A stretch of 10,660 bases of DNA from an uncultured Bacilli bacterium (lineage in GTDB: Bacteria; Bacillota_I; Bacilli_A; RF39; UBA660). The stretch spans positions 1 through 10,660 of the forward strand of contig CALVUW010000033.1 of assembly GCA_944363695.1 (NCBI GenBank), read 5' to 3'. Shown here one piece after another: positions 1-6,989 of this stretch (position 1 is the stretch's first letter; each line of letters opens with the position of its first letter). The notes under the pieces are model-generated. The model was not told the origin of the DNA, did not search any database, and saw only the letters and a program-made list of their open reading frames with translations. Both the position numbers and the translations under genes were made by a program.

Positions 1-356
1 TTAAATGATTGGATATAATCAAAAAATTGCTTTTCATTCCATTTTGAATAAATATCTTTCATAATAGAATTTACACCTTTAGCTGTTAAATAATCTGATA
101 AGAAACTATTATCTAAGACAACGCCTAATTGTTGTTTGATTTCTCTTTCGTGATCTTTATATTCTTGCCCTAGGACTCTTATTTGTCCATTTACTGCAAT
201 CATATTTAAAATAGCCTTAATCGTAGTGGTCTTCCCAGCACCATTTTCTCCAATTAAACCAACAATACTACCCTTTGGAATATTAAAACTAATTTTATCC
301 AAAGTAAAAGCACGATATTGTTTACTGACATTTTTTACTTCAATTGCTTGATTCAT
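1..356 (-). CDS. ABC transporter ATP-binding protein, partial (C-terminus beyond left edge)
   Basis: This is the N-terminal 118 residues of an ABC ATPase that would power a membrane transporter at the cytoplasmic face. The sequence shows a Walker A motif, GENGAGKTT, at residues 36-44. A GVVLDNSF stretch sits where the Q-loop is expected, which is the form seen in ATPases paired with ABC-2-type permeases (YtrB/BcrA/EcsA-like). The signature motif and Walker B lie outside the window. The ATG directly follows the stop codon of the GntR regulator (TAAATG), and a GGAGGA ribosome binding site lies inside the end of that gene at 364-369. The two genes are therefore one transcription unit. A GntR-ABC pair in this order matches the ytrAB-type operons of Bacillota, which respond to cell-wall antibiotics. 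The substrate cannot be told from this fragment, and a permease is expected to follow off the edge. Confidence 0.93.
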   Translation of the reverse strand, partial: MNQAIEVKNVSKQYRAFTLDKISFNIPKGSIVGLIGENGAGKTTTIKAILNMIAVNGQIRVLGQEYKDHEREIKQQLGVVLDNSFLSDYLTAKGVNSIMKDIYSKWNEKQFFDYIQSF

Positions 357-734
357 TTAAGCTTCCTCCTCGAAAATAATCGTAAATAATTCTTTTATTT
401 CTTCTTTAGAAATATTAGATAACTTGGCAATTTTATATATTTGATCCATTAAATCTTGTATTTCTTTTAATTTTTCTTCTTTCATCAGCTCTAGATTCTT
501 CGGGGCAATAAAACTACCTTTACCAGGAATCGTTTTAATAAGCCCTTCTGCTTCTAACTCATCATAAGCACGCTTTACGGTTAAAAAACTAATTTTCAAA
601 TCATTAGCAAGTATTCTCACAGATGGTAAAGCTTCTCCTTCTTCTAGTTCCCCATCATATATAGAGGTTTTTATACTAGTACTGATCTGTTTAAAAATTG
701 GAATATCAGAACTATTACTAATAATTATATTCAC
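357..734 (-). CDS. GntR-family transcriptional regulator, YtrA subfamily
   Basis: This 125-residue DNA-binding protein probably represses its own operon. Residues 12-77 form a GntR winged helix: LPSVRILANDL, then the recognition helix around FLTVKRAYDELE, and the wing IPGKGSFIAP. Only about 45 helical residues follow, far too few for an FCD, UTRA or aminotransferase effector domain. That short C-terminus defines the YtrA subfamily, whose B. subtilis member is about 130 residues. The start codon is GTG at 734-732, chosen because GAGGTGA (745-739) lies 4 nt upstream and no in-frame ATG is better placed. It is the first gene of an operon with the ABC ATPase. Inverted and tandem repeats overlapping its promoter suggest autorepression. 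The inducer is unknown; for relatives it is cell-envelope stress. Confidence 0.93.
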   Translation of the reverse strand: MNIIISNSSDIPIFKQISTSIKTSIYDGELEEGEALPSVRILANDLKISFLTVKRAYDELEAEGLIKTIPGKGSFIAPKNLELMKEEKLKEIQDLMDQIYKIAKLSNISKEEIKELFTIIFEEEA

Positions 735-747
735 TATATCACCTCAT

Positions 748-787
748 CTGTTACAAAGATATTATAACAGTTATAACAGTTTGTCAA
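748..787 (-). promoter_or_regulatory. Promoter and probable operator of the GntR-ABC operon
   Basis: On the minus strand a perfect -35 TTGACA (787-782) is followed by -10 candidates. One is TAATAT (764-759) with a 17-bp spacer. The other is TATAAT (766-761) with a 15-bp spacer and a TGT extension. The promoter is overlaid with repeats. TTATAACAG occurs twice in tandem at 762-770 and 771-779 (plus strand). An inverted repeat CTGTTA-N11-TAACAG spans 748-770. YtrA-type repressors bind inverted repeats over their promoters, so this is the natural operator, by inference. The predicted leader to the GTG start is only about 18 nt. Confidence 0.72.
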
Positions 788-841
788 TACTATATTTACT
801 AAAATATTTTTAGGAAATACAAAAACAAATTGTAACTTTTC

Positions 842-884
842 TATACAAAGTTTTAAATTCTCTGCTATAATGATAACAGGAGGG
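842..884 (+). promoter_or_regulatory. Promoter and ribosome binding site of the MazG-domain gene
   Basis: An extended -10, TGC followed by TATAAT (866-871), has TATACA (842-847, 4 of 6 matches to the -35 consensus) 18 bp upstream. The ribosome binding site AGGAGGG lies at 878-884, five bases before the ATG at 890. The predicted transcription start (about 878) falls on the ribosome binding site, giving a leader of about 12 nt. Confidence 0.7.
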
Positions 885-889
885 TCGGT

Positions 890-1606
890 ATGAAAAAATT
901 AAATGAAATTTACCAACAAAATTTAGAAATATATAAACAAACAGGAGAAAGGCAACATCCTAGTCAATTACTTGCCATGAGATTATTACCTAAAAAAGAT
1001 ACCTTTTTGACTTATGATACAGTTGGACGCTTATATGATATTTATAAGAAAGAAATAGATACTGAAATTGCTCAGGTGGTAACAGATTTTGAATTTACCT
1101 CAGAAGATTTACAACAGTATATTACAGAAGATATCCATGTAGATGAAAATGAAATGATTTGGTTTCCTTTTTACAATGGTTTATGGGCTCTACAGCAAGC
1201 CATCACTAAATTTCCTAAATCAACACCAGAACAAATCTATTATCGCTTTTTTAATCATGACGTTTCAGAAAATGAAATAACACATCACAAATTAGTACGC
1301 GATCATGTCATTTCTAAAATAGAAGCACGCGGCGATATAGCCCTTTATTCTGTTTTATCTAAAGAGGAATATTGGTACGCTTTGCTAGCCAAAGATAAAG
1401 AAGAATTGGAAGAAGTAAAAAAAGCTAATTCTTCACAACAAATCTTAGAAGAATTAAGTGATAAATTAGAAGTAATTCGTGCAATGGCTATGTTTCATGG
1501 TTTTCAGCTTGAAGATGTATTATTAACAGCAGAACAGAAAAGAGAAGAAAATGGGGCCTTTACCAAACGACTTTACTTAGAAAAAACAATTTCATCTAAA
1601 AAATAG
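890..1606 (+). CDS. MazG-like nucleotide pyrophosphohydrolase domain protein with unknown N-terminal region
   Basis: Residues 132-230 of this 238-residue protein resemble the all-alpha NTP pyrophosphatases related to phosphoribosyl-ATP pyrophosphohydrolase (COG4997-type). The domain opens with HKLVRDHVISKIEARG (133-148), where family members usually begin near their own N-terminus with KLVRDKIPEII. The metal-binding signature is visible as EExxE (E171, E172, E175) and ExxD (E188, D191), followed by HGF and REENGAFTKRL. Family members hydrolyse non-canonical or excess nucleoside triphosphates to the monophosphate and pyrophosphate, so a house-cleaning role in the cytoplasm is likely. Residues 1-130 are soluble and match nothing I recognise, although W91 and the FPFYNGLWALQQAI stretch look like a folded core. 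The gene stands alone with its own promoter and terminator. His biosynthesis genes are absent, which argues against HisE. The domain call is firm; the substrate is unknown. Confidence 0.82.
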   Translation: MKKLNEIYQQNLEIYKQTGERQHPSQLLAMRLLPKKDTFLTYDTVGRLYDIYKKEIDTEIAQVVTDFEFTSEDLQQYITEDIHVDENEMIWFPFYNGLWALQQAITKFPKSTPEQIYYRFFNHDVSENEITHHKLVRDHVISKIEARGDIALYSVLSKEEYWYALLAKDKEELEEVKKANSSQQILEELSDKLEVIRAMAMFHGFQLEDVLLTAEQKREENGAFTKRLYLEKTISSKK

Positions 1607-1615
1607 ACGAACAAA

Positions 1616-1654
1616 AACCTCGTTGCTAGTTAAAAGCAATGAGGTTGTTTTTTT
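1616..1654 (+). terminator. Rho-independent terminator after the MazG-domain gene
   Basis: A 12-bp stem, AACCTCGTTGCT (1616-1627) with AGCAATGAGGTT (1635-1646), contains one G-T pair and closes a 7-nt loop. It is followed by a T tract at 1648-1654. It lies 10 bp after the stop codon and makes the gene monocistronic. Confidence 0.93.
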
Positions 1655-1735
1655 ATCATAAACTCGTATATTCTGATACATAATCTTCCTATATACTATC
1701 AGCAGATGGTTTTACCTTTCCTTTTAAGTTTTTAA

Positions 1736-1756
1736 TGATATAATAAAAACGGTGAT
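1736..1756 (+). promoter_or_regulatory. Extended -10 promoter and short leader of the response regulator gene
   Basis: TGA precedes a perfect -10 TATAAT (1739-1744), giving an extended -10 with no convincing -35 element upstream. Transcription would begin near 1751, at the weak ribosome binding site GGTGAT (1751-1756), so the leader before the ATG at 1762 is only about 11 nt. No TTACAA/TTGTAA half-sites like those before the ATPase gene are present, so the regulator-kinase pair is probably expressed constitutively. Confidence 0.65.
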
Positions 1757-1761
1757 TTAGT

Positions 1762-2424
1762 ATGAGTAAAATTTTAATTGTAGAAGATGATAAAGCGTTA
1801 TGTCAGGAATTAAAAGTTTGTCTAGATAATAATGGTTATGAAGGAATTATTTTAGACGATTTTCAAAATGTAACCGATCAAATCTTAGCTATTCATCCAG
1901 ATTTAGTGCTGCTTGATATTCAATTGCCTTACCAGCAAGGAGAATATATTTTAAAGGAATTGCGAAAACATTCTAACATTCCAGTTATCATGGTAACTAG
2001 TAAAAATTCAGAAATTGATGAAGTTATCAGTTTAAGCTACGGCGCAGATGACTATATTACCAAACCATTTCACCCCACTTTATTATTATTACATATTGAA
2101 GCTGTTTTAAAAAGAACACAACCAACAAGCGATGTACTACACTATCGACATCTTACAATTTATCCGGATAAAGGAATGATAAAATCAGAAACTGACGAAT
2201 TATATTTAAGCAAAAACGAAATGTTAATTTTAAAATTATTATTACAACATCAAGGTCACATCGTCTCAAGAGATGAAATCATGACCTATCTATGGAGTAG
2301 TGATGAATTTATAGATGATAATACATTGACCGTTAATATGAGCCGTCTACGTTCTAAACTCAGTTTAGTACACTTAGACGATGTTATTCAAACCAGAAAG
2401 GGACAAGGATATATTTTACTATGA
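1762..2424 (+). CDS. OmpR-family response regulator, BceR/GraR-like
   Basis: This 220-residue DNA-binding regulator should be phosphorylated by the kinase encoded just downstream. The receiver domain (residues 1-118) keeps all key residues: acidic pair D9/D10, phospho-acceptor D52 in LLDIQLP, T79 in MVTS and K101 in TKPF. The C-terminal winged helix (about 125-220) shows the recognition helix region DDNTLTVNMSRLRSKL and the wing RKGQGYIL, as in OmpR/PhoB-type regulators. The length is normal for the family. The four-gene order regulator, short-loop kinase, ATPase, FtsX-type permease identifies it as a BceR/GraR/VraR-type regulator of a peptide-antibiotic detoxification module. It shares the 4-nt ATGA overlap with the kinase gene, so the pair is translationally coupled. 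Its likely target is the inverted repeat at 3435-3461. Confidence 0.95.
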   Translation: MSKILIVEDDKALCQELKVCLDNNGYEGIILDDFQNVTDQILAIHPDLVLLDIQLPYQQGEYILKELRKHSNIPVIMVTSKNSEIDEVISLSYGADDYITKPFHPTLLLLHIEAVLKRTQPTSDVLHYRHLTIYPDKGMIKSETDELYLSKNEMLILKLLLQHQGHIVSRDEIMTYLWSSDEFIDDNTLTVNMSRLRSKLSLVHLDDVIQTRKGQGYILL

Positions 2425-3434
2425 AAGTAAAAGATTATTTAAAAAACAACCTTTTCATCTTAATTAGCTTTTTAGTCATGCTTATACTACTATTGTTATT
2501 ATTTATTGCATTTAAAATAAACCTCTCTCTTACCATCGCTGTTATTATATTGGTAAGTTTCTTTTGCAGCAGCTGGTTTATTTACACCTTTGTGCGAAAA
2601 AGAAATTTTTACAATGAATTATTAGATAGATTAGAACAGTTAGATCAAAAATATTTATTAACTGAAATCATTACACAGCCTACTTTTCTAGAAGGACAAC
2701 TTTTATATCAAATCATCTATGAAACAAATAAATCGATGTTAGAAAGAATTAACGATTATCAAGATAATGCAAATAATTTTAAAGACTATGTGGAAATGTG
2801 GATACATGAAGTAAAAATACCGTTAGCTAATTTACAATTAATGTGTCATAATCAGAAAAATAAAAATTTTAAAACAACTGAGCAGTTAAAAAGATTAGAA
2901 GATGCCATTGATCAAGTACTTTATTATGTACGCAGCGAAGATGTGGAAAAAGATTGTTTAATCAAAAATTATGAATTGAAAAAAATCATCAATCAGGTTT
3001 TGTTAAAAAATAAAGATAGTCTAATTTATCATCATATCACGGTCGAATGTCAACCATTTACCTACTCTGTGTACACGGATAGTAAGTGGCTAGCGTTTAT
3101 TATCAATCAAATTATTAGTAATAGTATGAAATATTGTCCCACTCAAAATGGAAAAATTACAATTCAAGCTAAGCAAGTGGCAGATGAAATTTTATTATCG
3201 ATACGCGACAATGGTATCGGTATTCCGGCTAGTGACTTATCACGAGTATTTGATAAATCATTTACTGGAGTCAATGGTCGTATTTTACCTACTGCCACAG
3301 GAATGGGACTTTATATATGTCAAAACTTATGTAAAAAACTAGGCCATCGTCTTACTATACAGTCTAATGAGGGAGAGTTTACAGAACTTACCATTCACTT
3401 TGCCATTAATAATTTTTATGATGTTGTCAACTAA
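2421..3434 (+). CDS. Intramembrane-sensing histidine kinase, BceS/GraS-like
   Basis: This 337-residue membrane kinase autophosphorylates and passes the phosphate to the adjacent response regulator. Two membrane helices (about 11-31 and 36-58) are separated by only a few residues, so there is no extracellular sensor domain. That is the hallmark of kinases that take their signal from a BceAB-type transporter. The H-box is HEVKIPLANLQL with H129 as the phospho-acceptor. The ATP-binding domain has the N-box NQIISNSMKY (229-238), G1 DNGIGIP (263-269), F-box residues around F277, and G2 TGMGLYIC (293-300). All catalytic motifs are intact and the length is typical. The ATG overlaps the regulator stop codon. 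The gene is followed by an intergenic gap that carries the regulated promoter of the transporter genes. Confidence 0.95.
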   Translation: MKVKDYLKNNLFILISFLVMLILLLLLFIAFKINLSLTIAVIILVSFFCSSWFIYTFVRKRNFYNELLDRLEQLDQKYLLTEIITQPTFLEGQLLYQIIYETNKSMLERINDYQDNANNFKDYVEMWIHEVKIPLANLQLMCHNQKNKNFKTTEQLKRLEDAIDQVLYYVRSEDVEKDCLIKNYELKKIINQVLLKNKDSLIYHHITVECQPFTYSVYTDSKWLAFIINQIISNSMKYCPTQNGKITIQAKQVADEILLSIRDNGIGIPASDLSRVFDKSFTGVNGRILPTATGMGLYICQNLCKKLGHRLTIQSNEGEFTELTIHFAINNFYDVVN

Positions 3435-3461
3435 CCTTACAAAATTGTAAGGTTTTGTAAG
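3435..3461 (+). promoter_or_regulatory. Probable binding site for the Bce-type response regulator
   Basis: CCTTACAAAATTGTAAGG at 3435-3452 is an inverted repeat with 8-bp arms around two central bases. The right half TTGTAAG (3445-3451) is repeated at 3455-3461, exactly 10 bp further on, one turn of the helix. The repeat centre lies about 62 bp upstream of the predicted start of transcription, with the extra half-site near -48. This is the usual placement for activation by OmpR-family dimers. The -35 region of the promoter is poor, which also fits activator dependence. Regulation is inferred; the repeats are directly seen. Confidence 0.72.
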
Positions 3462-3493
3462 TCAAATCGATGGTAATAAGTTCTTTTTTTTCG

Positions 3494-3514
3494 TATGATG
3501 ACAAAGGAAAGGAG
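3494..3514 (+). promoter_or_regulatory. Promoter -10 and ribosome binding site for the Bce-type transporter genes
   Basis: TATGAT (3494-3499) is a 5-of-6 match to the -10 element. The hexamer 17 bp upstream (TGGTAA, 3471-3476) is a poor -35. The ribosome binding site AAAGGAG (3508-3514) is 5 nt before the ATG at 3520. The predicted leader is about 14 nt. Confidence 0.58.
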
Positions 3515-3519
3515 TTATT

Positions 3520-4287
3520 ATGGAAAAAATTTTACAAGTTGAAAAAATTGAAAAATACTATGGTAATAAAGGTAGCTTAACAAAAGCACTCGATCGTCTT
3601 TCTTTTCAGGTAGAAAAACAAGAATTTGTTGCCATTATGGGAGCCTCTGGCTCTGGTAAGACTACCCTATTAAATTGTATTTCTACAATTGATAAAGTAG
3701 CAGCAGGACATATTTATGTTGGAGATACAGATATTACCAAACTAAAAGGTAATCAACTAAATCGATTCCGTCGAGAAAATATTGGGTTTATTTTTCAAGA
3801 CTTTAATTTATTAGACACCCTAACCGCTTATGAAAATATGGCTTTAGCACTATCAATTCAACAGGAAGATCCTTCAAAGATCGCTACTAAAATTGAGGAA
3901 ATAGCCAGCAGTTTAGGTATTACGAAGGTATTGCAAAAATATCCTTATCAAATGAGTGGTGGTGAGAAGCAACGAGTAGCAGCTGCTCGAGCTATTATTA
4001 CGAAACCTAAAATTATTTTAGCAGATGAGCCAACGGGAGCACTAGATTCTAAAAGTGCAAAAATGTTATTAGAGAGTCTAGATAAATTAAATCGTGATTT
4101 AGCAGCTACTATTTTAATGGTAACTCATGATGCTTTTACTGCCAGTTATGCTAGTCGTGTTATTTTCATTAAGGACGGTAAAATCTTCAATGAATTATAT
4201 CGTGGCAATGACACACGAAAAGAATTCTTCGATCGTATTATCGACGTCGTAACCCTACTGGGAGGCGATTTAAGTGATGCTTTGTAA
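3520..4287 (+). CDS. Bce-type ABC transporter ATP-binding protein (antimicrobial peptide resistance)
   Basis: This 255-residue cytoplasmic ATPase would pair with the permease encoded downstream. All nucleotide-binding motifs are intact: Walker A GASGSGKT (41-48), Q-loop FQD (Q93), signature MSGGEKQR (145-152), Walker B IILADE (165-170), D-loop GALD and H-loop H203. The sequence RFRRENIGFIFQDFNLLDTL is typical of the MacB/LolD/BceA branch. In BceAB systems the ATPase drives removal of peptide antibiotics such as bacitracin or lantibiotics from their membrane-bound cell-wall precursor targets, and also signals to the kinase. About 30 residues after the H-loop region extend beyond a minimal LolD-type ATPase, as usual in BceA. 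It overlaps the permease gene by 11-14 nt. The specific antibiotic cannot be predicted from the ATPase. Confidence 0.95.
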   Translation: MEKILQVEKIEKYYGNKGSLTKALDRLSFQVEKQEFVAIMGASGSGKTTLLNCISTIDKVAAGHIYVGDTDITKLKGNQLNRFRRENIGFIFQDFNLLDTLTAYENMALALSIQQEDPSKIATKIEEIASSLGITKVLQKYPYQMSGGEKQRVAAARAIITKPKIILADEPTGALDSKSAKMLLESLDKLNRDLAATILMVTHDAFTASYASRVIFIKDGKIFNELYRGNDTRKEFFDRIIDVVTLLGGDLSDAL

Positions 4288-6268
4288 ACTATCATTAAAA
4301 AATATTAAGAAAAGTTTTAAAGATTATACTATTTATTTTTTCACTCTCATATTAGGTGTAGCTATCTTTTATGTATTTAATTCGATTGATAGCCAAACTG
4401 TTATGATGAATTTATCGGATTCTAAACGAGAAATTATTCAAATGATGACCAATATGTTATCTGGTATTAGTGTATTCATATCCATCGTTTTAGGATTTTT
4501 AATTATCTATGCGAGCCGTTTTCTTATGCGCAGACGTCATAAGGAATTTGGCCTATATATGCTGCTTGGTATGAACAAAAGTAGTATCTCAAAAATATTA
4601 TTACTAGAGACTTTCTTTATTGGACTTTTATCCCTAGTTGTTGGATTAGGTCTTGGTGTTATTCTCTCGCAAGTCATGAGTTTGTTAGTAGCGAATATGT
4701 TCGAAGCTGATATGACACAGTTCCGCTTCGTCTTCTCACAATCAGCTATGATTAAAACCATCATTTATTTTGGTATTATCTATGTAATTGTTATGATCTT
4801 TAATACAATTATCGTCAATAAATGCAAACTAATTGATCTACTACAAACAGGACGACATAGTGAGAACATTAAAATTAAAAATCCTTACTTATGCACCATC
4901 ATCTTTATCATAGCCGTTATCATGCTTGGTATTAGCTATTATTTAGTCACTGGTGGTATTCAGTATTTACAGGATGCCAGTTCTATCTTTATTCCAATTA
5001 TCTTAGGATGTCTATCTACATTTCTTATTTTTTGGTCTTTGTCTGGTTTATTACTCAAAATTCTTATGGCCTACCCCAAACTATATTATAAGAATTTAAA
5101 TTGCTTTACCTTACGACAAGTCAGTAGTAAAATTAATACCACCGTTATTTCTATGAGTGTAATTTGTATTATGTTATTTATTACGATTTGTGTCTCTGCT
5201 AGTGCTTTATCTTTGAAAAACTCTATGAATGCCAACTTAACAGAACTAGCACCTATGGATATATCTTTATCCACAAGCAATCTAGACCAACCAATAACGA
5301 CTCAATTAAGTAATGCTAATATAACGAGTCAACAATTAAAAGATGCTTTTGAATTTTATTGGTATCAAGACCCAAATCTTACGATTAAGTCGACTTTAGG
5401 AACTGCATACGACATACTCTATCAACAATATCCTTATCTACAATACGATGCACCAGAGGATATTATTCGCATTAGCGATTACAATCAACTAGCTAGCTTA
5501 TATGGACAACCTACCTATACACTAGCGGAAGACGAATATATGATTATTGCTAACTTTGATAGTTGGATTAGTATTCGCAATCAAGCTTTATCTAATCGGG
5601 AAAGTATTACAATAAAAGGTAAAACTTATGTTCCAAAATACACTAGCTGTCAAGAGGGATTTGTCATCATGGAAGGAAACCACACCAATACTGGAATCAT
5701 TTTAGTACCAGATGAAGCTGTTGATTCTTCTATGCGCTATGTTGATTATTTTGTTGCTAACTATCAAGCTACCTCTGATCAAGAAAAAGAAAACATTGAA
5801 CAACAAATGTTAACTTTTGCCCAAAATAATAATACAATTATGATTAATACTAAACTAGATATTTATGAAGCTAGTATTGGTTTAGGAGCAATCGTTACTT
5901 TCATAGGCCTTTATCTAGGAATTATTTTCTTAATTAGTTCAGCTGCTATTTTAGCACTAAAAGAACTATCCGATAGTGCTGATAATAAACAACGCTACAC
6001 AATGTTGCGAAAACTAGGTGCAGATGAAAAACTTATTAATCGTTCTTTACTACAACAAATTGCTATTTTCTTCTTATTACCGTTAGCCTTAGCAACCATT
6101 CACTCCATTTTTGGTATCATGTTTTCTAATTATATATTTGAAACATTTGGTAATGAGAAATTATTAGTATCAATTCTTATGACAGCTTGCTTTTTAATTA
6201 TCATTTATGGTGGTTATTTTCTTATCACTTACTTCTGTAGTAAAAACATTATTCGTGAAAGAGCATGA
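4274..6268 (+). CDS. Bce-type ABC transporter permease (FtsX-like, antimicrobial peptide resistance)
   Basis: This 664-residue membrane protein has the BceB plan of ten helices with one large extracellular domain. The helices are about 19-36, 62-82, 110-135, 160-182, 205-225, 235-265, 288-312, 534-562, 593-617 and 631-655. Residues 313-533 form the domain between helices 7 and 8, which in relatives sets antibiotic specificity and senses the drug. FtsX-like permease regions lie around 62-190 (RRRHKEFGLYMLLGM) and 540-660 (RYTMLRKLGADEKLINRSL). The start is either GTG at 4274, with GGAGG (4261-4265) 8 nt upstream, or ATG at 4277, 11 nt from it. The GTG has the better spacing and the ATG is the better codon. 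Length and topology match the family, and there is no truncation. Its stop codon overlaps the start of a small membrane ORF. C459 is the only cysteine in the extracellular domain. Confidence 0.94.
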   Translation: MMLCKLSLKNIKKSFKDYTIYFFTLILGVAIFYVFNSIDSQTVMMNLSDSKREIIQMMTNMLSGISVFISIVLGFLIIYASRFLMRRRHKEFGLYMLLGMNKSSISKILLLETFFIGLLSLVVGLGLGVILSQVMSLLVANMFEADMTQFRFVFSQSAMIKTIIYFGIIYVIVMIFNTIIVNKCKLIDLLQTGRHSENIKIKNPYLCTIIFIIAVIMLGISYYLVTGGIQYLQDASSIFIPIILGCLSTFLIFWSLSGLLLKILMAYPKLYYKNLNCFTLRQVSSKINTTVISMSVICIMLFITICVSASALSLKNSMNANLTELAPMDISLSTSNLDQPITTQLSNANITSQQLKDAFEFYWYQDPNLTIKSTLGTAYDILYQQYPYLQYDAPEDIIRISDYNQLASLYGQPTYTLAEDEYMIIANFDSWISIRNQALSNRESITIKGKTYVPKYTSCQEGFVIMEGNHTNTGIILVPDEAVDSSMRYVDYFVANYQATSDQEKENIEQQMLTFAQNNNTIMINTKLDIYEASIGLGAIVTFIGLYLGIIFLISSAAILALKELSDSADNKQRYTMLRKLGADEKLINRSLLQQIAIFFLLPLALATIHSIFGIMFSNYIFETFGNEKLLVSILMTACFLIIIYGGYFLITYFCSKNIIRERA

Positions 6269-6366
6269 TGGATTTTCTCTTCAACTTCTTTCTTCCCACA
6301 ATCGGATGGTTAATCGCTTTATTTCTTTTCTTTTTACTACTAGCTTTTCATAATCGAAAACAATAA
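6265..6366 (+). CDS. Small single-span membrane peptide coupled to the permease gene
   Basis: This ORF of 33 residues (32 if the second ATG at 6268 is used) starts inside the permease stop codon, in the arrangement ATGATGG. It should therefore be translated by ribosomes finishing the permease. The peptide begins MMDFLFNFFLPTIGWLIALF, continues with one hydrophobic helix (about 10-28) and ends in the basic tail HNRKQ, giving an expected short outside or membrane N-terminus and a cytoplasmic C-terminus. Only a weak AAAGAG lies upstream. Its TAA stop abuts the operon terminator, so it fills exactly the space between permease and transcript end. I do not recognise a family. It may be an accessory subunit of the transporter, or only a chance open frame; the coupling and topology favour a real gene. 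Confidence 0.5.
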   Translation: MMDFLFNFFLPTIGWLIALFLFFLLLAFHNRKQ

Positions 6367-6388
6367 AAGATCCAAGCGGATCTTTTTT
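6365..6388. terminator. Bidirectional rho-independent terminator between convergent genes
   Basis: A 9-bp perfect stem, AAAAGATCC (6365-6373) with GGATCTTTT (6378-6386), closes the tetraloop AAGC and is followed by further T residues on the plus strand. On the minus strand the stem is followed by TTTATTG-type sequence, so it can also end the convergent DUF2238-like gene, whose TAA stop begins at 6389. Confidence 0.9.
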
Positions 6389-6977
6389 AAATGACATCTT
6401 CTATAAATTTATGTAACTTTCCTTTTTTATTAGTAGCAAGATAACAAATCAAGAAGCTAATTGCTCCAATAACAGCTGCTAATATATCTTCCATCGTATC
6501 ATGAATACCCGTTTCTACCACATGCTGTAGATTCATGCCAAATATTGTATCCATTCCAAATTCAAAAATTTCCCAAACAACTGCCACTAAACAACTGACT
6601 GCTAAACTATAAATGAGTATCCCTAGCCATGTATCTTTATAACGAAACACTTTCATCAAAACGATAGCTAAAAAGGCAGTTAATACACCGGATAAATAAT
6701 GAGCAAATATATCAAACCAGCTAGTTGTCTCATATAAATCAACGACGCATCCCAAACCATCAGCAATAAAGATAAAAGTATAATAAATTAGTTTTAAGTT
6801 TTCGTTAAGAGGTTTTTTTGTTATTTTTTCATATACCCACGGCAAAACCACTAAAAAAGGTACGGCTAAATACGTCGCTAAGCGATGATATGTTTGTGTA
6901 GCAAAAGCCTGATAAATATAGATGGCATCTAATACTAATAAGCTTACGATAATACAAATCTTGTATATTTTTTTCAT
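6387..6977 (-). CDS. DUF2238-like multi-pass membrane protein
   Basis: This is a 196-residue integral membrane protein with about five to six helices (near 7-26, 34-50, 62-82, 90-110, 117-136 and 163-181). Conserved-looking motifs sit at membrane edges: WFDIFAHYLSG (87-97), WEIFEFGMDTIFGM (135-148) and HDTMEDILAA (159-168). The spaced D/H, WEIFE and DTxxD patterns resemble the DUF2238 family (named for E. coli YjdF, unrelated to the B. subtilis protein of that name), whose function is not known. The ATG at 6977 is preferred over the upstream in-frame ATG at 6989. This is because GGAGGA (6987-6982) sits at correct distance from 6977 and would lie within the coding sequence if 6989 were used. 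It is a single gene convergent with the Bce-type module, and a promoter candidate lies about 180 bp upstream. I infer no role in antibiotic resistance. Confidence 0.78.
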   Translation of the reverse strand: MKKIYKICIIVSLLVLDAIYIYQAFATQTYHRLATYLAVPFLVVLPWVYEKITKKPLNENLKLIYYTFIFIADGLGCVVDLYETTSWFDIFAHYLSGVLTAFLAIVLMKVFRYKDTWLGILIYSLAVSCLVAVVWEIFEFGMDTIFGMNLQHVVETGIHDTMEDILAAVIGAISFLICYLATNKKGKLHKFIEDVI

Positions 6978-6989
6978 GTCTTCCTCCAT

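Noticed and set aside
818..848. TACAA and TTGTA half-sites upstream of the MazG-domain gene as a second response-regulator site
   Set aside because: The spacing (7 bp between imperfect arms) differs from the clean 2-bp-centred repeat at 3435-3452, and such short AT-rich words are expected by chance here.
890..1606. Assignment of the MazG-like domain as HisE in histidine biosynthesis
   Set aside because: No his genes are nearby, and the KLVRD start plus C-terminal ERGGF-like region fit the COG4997-type house-cleaning enzymes better.
6978..6989. Upstream ATG at 6989 as start of the DUF2238-like gene
   Set aside because: The GGAGGA ribosome binding site would then fall within the first codons; it is ideally placed for the ATG at 6977 instead.
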